24,310 nt of DNA from Melampsora larici-populina 98AG31. Taxonomy: Eukaryota; Basidiomycota; Pucciniomycetes; Pucciniales; Melampsoraceae. The notes under the pieces were generated by a model. The model searched no databases. It saw nothing but the letters and a program-made list of their open reading frames with translations, and was not told the DNA's origin. The first letter of the stretch is position 1. Every line of letters begins with the position of its first letter. Positions 19,188-24,310 of this stretch are shown piece after piece. Where the stretch lies: contig NW_006768847.1 of NCBI RefSeq assembly GCF_000204055.1, forward strand, positions 69,790 to 94,099. Direction: 5' to 3'. The position numbers and the translations under genes were made by a program.

Positions 19188-20721
19188 TAGTATTGTTGGT
19201 TATTGAGTTAGGCAGCCTATTGGGAATGTAAGCCGCGGTCAGGTAGGCGAAATTCCAGAAATTATTGGAGAGTTTGCTTGATGCCAATAAGGTTCTCGCC
19301 ATCTCCCCAAGTGTTCTGTTCAATCGTTCGGCATTCCCGTTTTGTTCAGGTTTGTATGGATTTGAGAATTCGTGCGTAATCCCAGCCTCCTTCAACCATT
19401 TGTCGAGGCTTGAGCTGATGTACTCACCTCCTTGGTCTGATTGGACAGTTTTGATCTTGAGGCCAGTCTCCCTCTCCCACTTCTTGATGACGTGAATCAG
19501 GCGTTGATGGACTTCAGACTTATGTTTGATGATACAAATTTCCAAATACGTAGACGCAACATCTCTGAAGGTTACCATTAATTGCTCCCCAGTCAAACAC
19601 GGAGTGAAAGGACCAGCCACATCAGTTACCAGTACCTCAAGCACTCGCGGCTCACGGTTAGTGCTACCCAGGGTTCTTCTTCTGTAGCTCTCACACTTAA
19701 GACAGTCCTCACATGTCACATCTGAATGTTTAAGTTCAGGGAGTCCATACTCAGCAGAATTCTTGAATAATTTTTTAATTCTTTTCATTGATACGTGGCC
19801 TAAACGTGCATGCCAAAGCTTGGATAACTGATTACTTGATTTCAAGGCGCACACATGATGAGAGGGTTTGGAGAAAATAGTACAAGATGTTTGATTTCTT
19901 TTCCGTGCTTTTATGAACCATCTTCTGTTTTTATGTACTGCATATATGGTCTTTCCATTTTTTAATTTGATGTTATAGTCATGATTCTTTTCCATAGAGA
20001 TTTTTGCTCCACTTGCCAACAAAGCACCAGGTGAAATAATAGTTGTCGTTGCCTTTGGGCAGTAATAAACATTGCTGATGAGTGCGAAACTGCCATCTTT
20101 GGACTGAATTTCGATTTGACCTTTTCCTACTATAACCGCATTCGAATCATTAGTAGCAGTTCTGATAGGAATGGGGCTGGACAGAGGCTGATAATTCAAC
20201 AGGATATTTCTATCGTTGCTTACAGCATCTGTAGCACCACCATCGAAAAGGTACTCCGTCGGGACTTCATCCTCCTCGCCAGCTACACCAAAACCATCAG
20301 AGCTCCAGTTAAGAGCTGACGCCTTGACAAAGTGAGTTGATTTGTTGGATATTTCAACCGTGCTCGCATTCGGTTGATTAGGTCTGTGAGCTTGGTTTAC
20401 AGGAAGAGAGTACTTGTGAGGAAATAATGCATTGAGGCTGTAAAATTTTCCGTTTTTGAGTTTACGCCAATCACGCCAATGAGCACGAAGCCAATCACTG
20501 TTGCCATCATATGCCACACACCCTCCTAAGCTGTAGGTGTGTCCGAAGTTACGGCAAAAGAAGCATTGTATAATCTCAGCCTTCACTCCTCCGACAGCAG
20601 ATGCGGGCGTTGACATAGGGGAGTCTTGCGATTGTTGTCGTTCTTTGTCGTGCTTTGTCCAAGGCTCTGGTCCTTGCTTCCATCTCATAGGATTGATTTT
20701 CTGAGGTTTCCAATAAGGCAT
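19150..20721 (-). pseudogene. Copia nucleocapsid knuckle, protease and integrase
   Basis: The frame continues from Gag after two stop codons and is open for 523 codons from 20721. Residues 53-68 carry a zinc-knuckle-like C-x2-C-x4-H-x6-C, with a longer last spacing than the usual CCHC. The aspartic protease site is D160 in LFDGGATD. Integrase has the H304/H309 and C337/C340 zinc-binding residues, then D367 (VTDVAG), D429 (QSDQGGEY) and E465 (NGNAERLNR), a DD35E arrangement. The frame leaves the coding path near 19187 through one missing base and ends at 19150; the last ten or so residues are out of frame. Protease would cut the polyprotein and integrase would insert the cDNA. Confidence 0.87.
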
Positions 20722-20814
20722 GAATCACTGGCTGGAGACTGTCGATTGAGTAGATTGTGCAGGCGTATATTGACGATTAGGAGTAAATTGTCTAGCGGGA
20801 GTATATTGACAAGG

Positions 20815-21546
20815 TTAAGCGTTGACAGACATAGTTTCAACTTGAGTACTCAAATTACTGATTGTGATAGTTTCAGAAGCTGTCTTCTCTCGGGCTAAGT
20901 AGATTTGGATTGCAGCCTTCACATCTTTAAGTTTAAAATTAGGTGATTTCTTATCATACTTATTATCCAGCTCTTTGTTGATTTCCTTTGTCATTTCTGC
21001 AGGCATGTGAATTTGATAGAATAAACCTTTTACTGAATCCGATGTCCAAGTGAATCCAGTTGACTCAATTTCCGAGATGATTGCGTCAATGTTTGACATA
21101 TGAGTGATCATTTCCGATTCATTCAGATTGAGACGCAGATGAATAAGCTTGTCAAATAGAGAAAATTGTGCAGTACGGCCTCCCTTTCTAAAGTGATTCT
21201 GAAGAGAGTCCATGGCGTTGTTCGCGGTATTGGCATCATCCGTAACGACCTTAAGAGTCTGATGAATTGTCTTGTTGATGACACTCATCGCAAGACCATC
21301 TCGTTTACGTTCGATGTAGTTCGAGACCGGTAAGGGGTTATCCCAGTAGTTTTTGATGCCTATCAAGGCCTTCAGAGCTCTGGTGGTGTTCTTCTTCCAT
21401 TCGATGAAGTTCGATCCGTTTTCCAGTAAGTGTTTGTATTGAGTCTCATCACCTAAGTTCTCTTTTGCTTTGGTGATATCTGCGGCGGTAAGAGTAAAAA
21501 CTGGCGTGTTCGATTGCTCGTTTGAGGTTTTTTGCTTAGTCGACAT
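20815..21546 (-). pseudogene. Copia Gag, central part
   Basis: An open frame of 243 residues starts at ATG 21546. It has the layout of Copia Gag: a conserved N-terminal GSNFIEWKK, a middle helical part (AMDSLQNHF, LFDKLIHLRLN) and a C-terminal coiled stretch (LKDVKAAIQIYLAREKTAS), without a zinc knuckle because this lies downstream in the same frame. It ends at TAA 20815-20817, but the frame stays coding-like beyond it with repeated QYTP/QFTP units, then meets TGA at 20725-20727. The two stops therefore look like mutations in a single gag-pol frame. Upstream, the frame is open back to 21684, which suggests that the ATG at 21546 is not the original start. Confidence 0.8.
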
Positions 21547-21684
21547 CGTATAAAAGTAACAATTAGGAAAAATTACAGGAGACGGGTTGTACGTTTTGCA
21601 AGAGGAGTAGAAAGGTTCAATAGATAGCGTAGGGTATTCAGCAATTGGTCTAGTAAGCGTATAGTTTGATACAGGAATCGTATC

Positions 21685-22107
21685 TCATAGTGTTAATCGG
21701 GATAATTCAGTATGAATCTCCAATTCGGACGTAGAAGGCTTGTCGGACGTAGGAGAATCAGGGAACGTAGGAGAATCGGGAAGAGGTGGTAAAGTTGAAA
21801 GGTCAGGAAATTCAGACTCAGGTTTGAATAAGATGGATAGAACTAGAAATTCCGGGGTACGTGGAACAAGTGGGGAGATTGGAGCATCCGGTGTATGCGG
21901 TGATACAGGGCATAATGCCTCAGGGGAGGAATGTGCTGGCGAATCAGGTAGCGGAGGTAAGGTGGATAAATTGTAGTTTAATATAAGATTGTGGGATGAT
22001 GATGATTGTGGGGTAGACTCCGGGTCAGAGATTTGCTTCTTCTGTTTTCGCTTTCTCTTTGGCGGAGATTGTGGATTCTTCGAATAATCACGACTCCTTG
22101 TCTGCAT
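21685..22107 (-). pseudogene. Pro/Ser-rich N-terminal extension of Gag
   Basis: This 140-codon open frame begins at ATG 22107, 45 bases inside the 5' LTR, and lies in the same frame as Gag. After its TGA (21685-21687) the frame is open through 21684-21547 straight into the Gag ATG at 21546. The simplest reading is one polyprotein starting at 22107, broken by a single TGA. The sequence has a basic cluster (PPKRKRKQKK, residues 15-24) that could be a nuclear localisation signal or bind RNA. It is followed by Pro/Ser-rich sequence with the unit LSTLPPLPDSP occurring twice. The alternative is a separate leader reading frame. Confidence 0.65.
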
Positions 22108-22129
22108 TCAGGTCGTCGATTCGTGAAGA

Positions 22130-22152
22130 TCGTAGAGCGCGGGCTCATAACC
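22130..22152 (-). other. Primer binding site, half-tRNA type (initiator Met)
   Basis: Directly after the 5' LTR the minus strand reads GGTTATGAGCCCGCGCTCTA. Its plus-strand complement contains GGGCTCATAACC (22141-22152), the anticodon arm of an initiator tRNA-Met with anticodon CAU, preceded by TAGAGCGC, which resembles the D-arm end. It does not end in the TGG expected for a primer paired with a tRNA 3' end. Drosophila copia is known to prime from an internally cleaved initiator tRNA-Met in this way. Confidence 0.65.
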
Positions 22153-22301
22153 TATAGTGAATGAGAACAACTGTAAGCATAAAGAAATAGATAGAATTTC
22201 CACAATGATGTGGAATCTCGGAGCTCAGCGGAGCTGGGTTTTGTTGACTGCAGCACGTGATGTCTGTGCCGCAGTCGTGTAAGTCACGTGAGTCTACAAC
22301 A
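22153..22301 (-). repeat. 5' LTR of the Copia element, 149 bp
   Basis: It starts TGTTGTAGAC at 22301 and ends CACTATA at 22153 on the minus strand, next to the primer site. It is near-identical to 16669-16816. No obvious TATA box was found in it. Confidence 0.88.
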
Positions 22302-22356
22302 CAGGCTACCGAGCTGGTCGGAGCTTCGAACACTCTCAGCGCGAGGGACTTTGTTA

Positions 22357-23030
22357 GAGCATCCACTATGGGTGCGTTAACGACACGATTTAGTGTTACC
22401 GTAACGCTAAAATCCAGACAGGTCCACTATGGACCTGTTTTAGACATGCGGTCCGTACAACCGCGTCAAGTCTTGCAGTCCGCTTGTTCAAATCTACGAA
22501 AGCCTACGACTTGATTTATCGTAAACTTTTGGCGCATCCAAACGGTCAACAGCCATCCAATGATCTATCTCCCATCCAGCTCTGCACTCACCACCTTCAC
22601 TCAAAACCTTCCCTCTTCCCTCGAACCCTCAGCTTGTTGATAGTAGCTGTTTACTCCGGATTTGCTAAAAAAAGCATCTTTGTTCAAAAGAAGTCATCTC
22701 GCGCGATCGATGTCACCAAGATCAAACAAGAGGTGAGAAAGCTCTTTGCTGATTGTCAAAACCTGAAGGCATCAATTTGGTTCTTTCTGGTCACCAAGGT
22801 AGTCATCAGCATAGGCTGGGTGAGGTGTGGTAAGATACTTTAATTCGAGTCTCGACTTTGCCATAGCGTGTATAGTGTTCTAAGAACAGATTATCGTAGT
22901 TAAATCCTACGTTACATCATCCCATAGTGGATTTCATGCGGTTAACAACTTAGCTACAACACGCATGATTAAATTTTGCAATCAGGACCGCAAAATTTAC
23001 GATAAAACACCCTCAACATAGTGGATGCTC
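22357..23030. mobile_element. Harbinger/Tourist-like MITE, 674 bp
   Basis: GAGCATCCACTATG (22357-22370) and its exact reverse complement (23017-23030) form 14-bp terminal inverted repeats, flanked by TTA on both sides (22354-22356, 23031-23033). The TTA duplication and GAGCATC-type end are typical of PIF/Harbinger MITEs. An inner hairpin, ACAGGTCCA/TGGACCTGT with CTAT as loop, lies near 22418-22439. An open frame of 119 codons inside (22484-22843, +) has no motif I recognise and no DDE residues. The ends differ from those of the two-gene transposon at 954-7348, so this is another family. Confidence 0.8.
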
Positions 23031-23033
23031 TTA

Positions 23034-23759
23034 AGAGGGAAATTGTACTGGACACCTGTCACTGCGTTACATGCGTAGCAAGCTCACCGCTCTCCACCCC
23101 CGTGAGGCTCTCGGATTCCGTTAATCTCCTTTTACTCTCAATATGGTAGCAGGAGGCAAATGTCAATACATAATACAAATCCACCATATTTCTGCAGTCT
23201 GCTGTTAAAAGACAATCGAGTTCTGGCCAGGCCCCTTTGAGGCAAATTGCACACCAAGTTGTTCCAAGTGAACATGAACAAGATTGAATCAGCCATGGCT
23301 TTGAAATTCCATTCGATCAACAAGCCGTCGTCCAAACGACCTTCCTGTTGGCTGCATCATCTCACAGCTGAACAGTGAGACAAATGACTCCGGCTCAAGA
23401 TGAAACTGACTTGCCAGGCGAGTTGATCCAGCTTTAATTCAAGGCACCATGCCTCTCCACCTGAGAATGAAAACAGGCGTTACATACATTTCTGATCGGA
23501 CGGTCATGACAATACTTGTAAGAATGACAAGTCATCTATGATCTGAGGAGAGCGCTTTACATGGTCACGGAACTAAGTAGATCTCAAGCCAGTAAGGTTC
23601 ATTTTAGTCCAGTCAAAGAGGAATATAGATTCTGTGAGTTTCTTCAGCATCCAATTTTCTATAATTTGGCTTTAGCACTAAGCACTACATATGGGCGGAG
23701 ATCAGTAAAGCTGGAAGTGATTTCTCAACGCTACAAGTGATCAAGTTGAAAAGATCTAC
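23034..23759. other. Spacer before GAPDH; no gene seen
   Basis: Neither strand shows a supported gene, RNA or mobile element. It includes the 3' flank of the GAPDH gene on the minus strand. Confidence 0.45.

Positions 23760-24310
<551 letters not shown>

Larger units (their letters stand above)
16600..22301 (-). mobile_element. Ty1/Copia LTR retrotransposon, nearly whole but inactive
   Basis: The element is 5702 bp on the minus strand: 5' LTR 22301-22153, primer site at 22152, polyprotein 22107-17213, polypurine tract at 16824-16817 and 3' LTR 16816-16600. The target duplication CAGGC (plus strand) stands at 16595-16599 and 22302-22306. Domain order is Gag, protease, integrase, reverse transcriptase, RNase H, which defines Copia. 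The polyprotein frame is broken by TGA (21685-21687), TAA (20815-20817), TGA (20725-20727) and a one-base frameshift near 19184-19190. The LTRs differ at only about three sites outside a duplication, so the insertion is fairly recent. Confidence 0.92.

Noticed and set aside
20725..20817. Programmed stop-codon readthrough between Gag and Pol
   Set aside because: Two different stops lie 90 bases apart, with a third upstream and a frameshift downstream; decay of one long frame is simpler.
22484..22843. 119-codon open frame inside the Harbinger-like MITE as a real gene
   Set aside because: It has no recognisable domain or catalytic residues and no intron signals; too weak to call.

Overview
The window looks like a stretch of a basidiomycete fungal genome, most likely a rust fungus (Pucciniales). 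The grounds are many short spliceosomal introns (about 58-104 nt, GT-AG, with CTAAY-like branch sites), a fungal-type Ty1/Copia element, a fungal-type DDE_4 (PIF/Harbinger-like) transposase and a GAPDH gene end at the right edge. The taxonomic call is an inference from style, not from a search. A run of 100 Ns at 13472-13571 marks it as a draft scaffold. Almost everything in the window is mobile DNA or DNA damaged by it.

Left part. A relic of a DDE_4 transposase (381-515) is followed by an array of a roughly 53-bp repeat (604-951). That array is split by a complete 6395-bp DNA transposon (954-7348). The transposon has perfect 14-bp terminal inverted repeats and an ATT duplication on each side, and removing it restores a repeat unit. 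It carries two genes facing each other tail to tail: an intact four-exon transposase (1235-2593, +) and an intact eight-exon gene for an 849-residue protein of no family I recognise (3423-6506, -). The array resumes at 7352.

Middle part. A second, dead copy of the eight-exon gene (8647-12362, -) keeps the exon order and the phase of all seven introns but has at least four in-frame stops. Upstream of it the same transposon terminus recurs (ends 13938). A nested CACTA-ended inverted-repeat element (13053-13835), which contains the N gap, separates the two. The terminus lies inside the 3' end of an unrelated gene (13899-15487, -), whose last codons are transposon sequence.

Right part. A GC-rich hAT-like MITE (15997-16423, 8-bp duplication) is followed by a nearly whole but dead Ty1/Copia retrotransposon on the minus strand (16600-22301, 5-bp duplication CAGGC). 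Next come a Harbinger/Tourist-like MITE (22357-23030, TTA duplication) and the 3' part of a GAPDH gene (23760 to the edge, -), which is frameshifted and probably a pseudogene.

The main discovery candidate is the two-gene transposon. Known PIF/Harbinger elements pair the transposase with a Myb/SANT protein; here the partner is a large, proline-rich, coiled-coil protein. Its co-residence inside the inverted repeats, and its recurrence in a second copy, suggest it belongs to the element.
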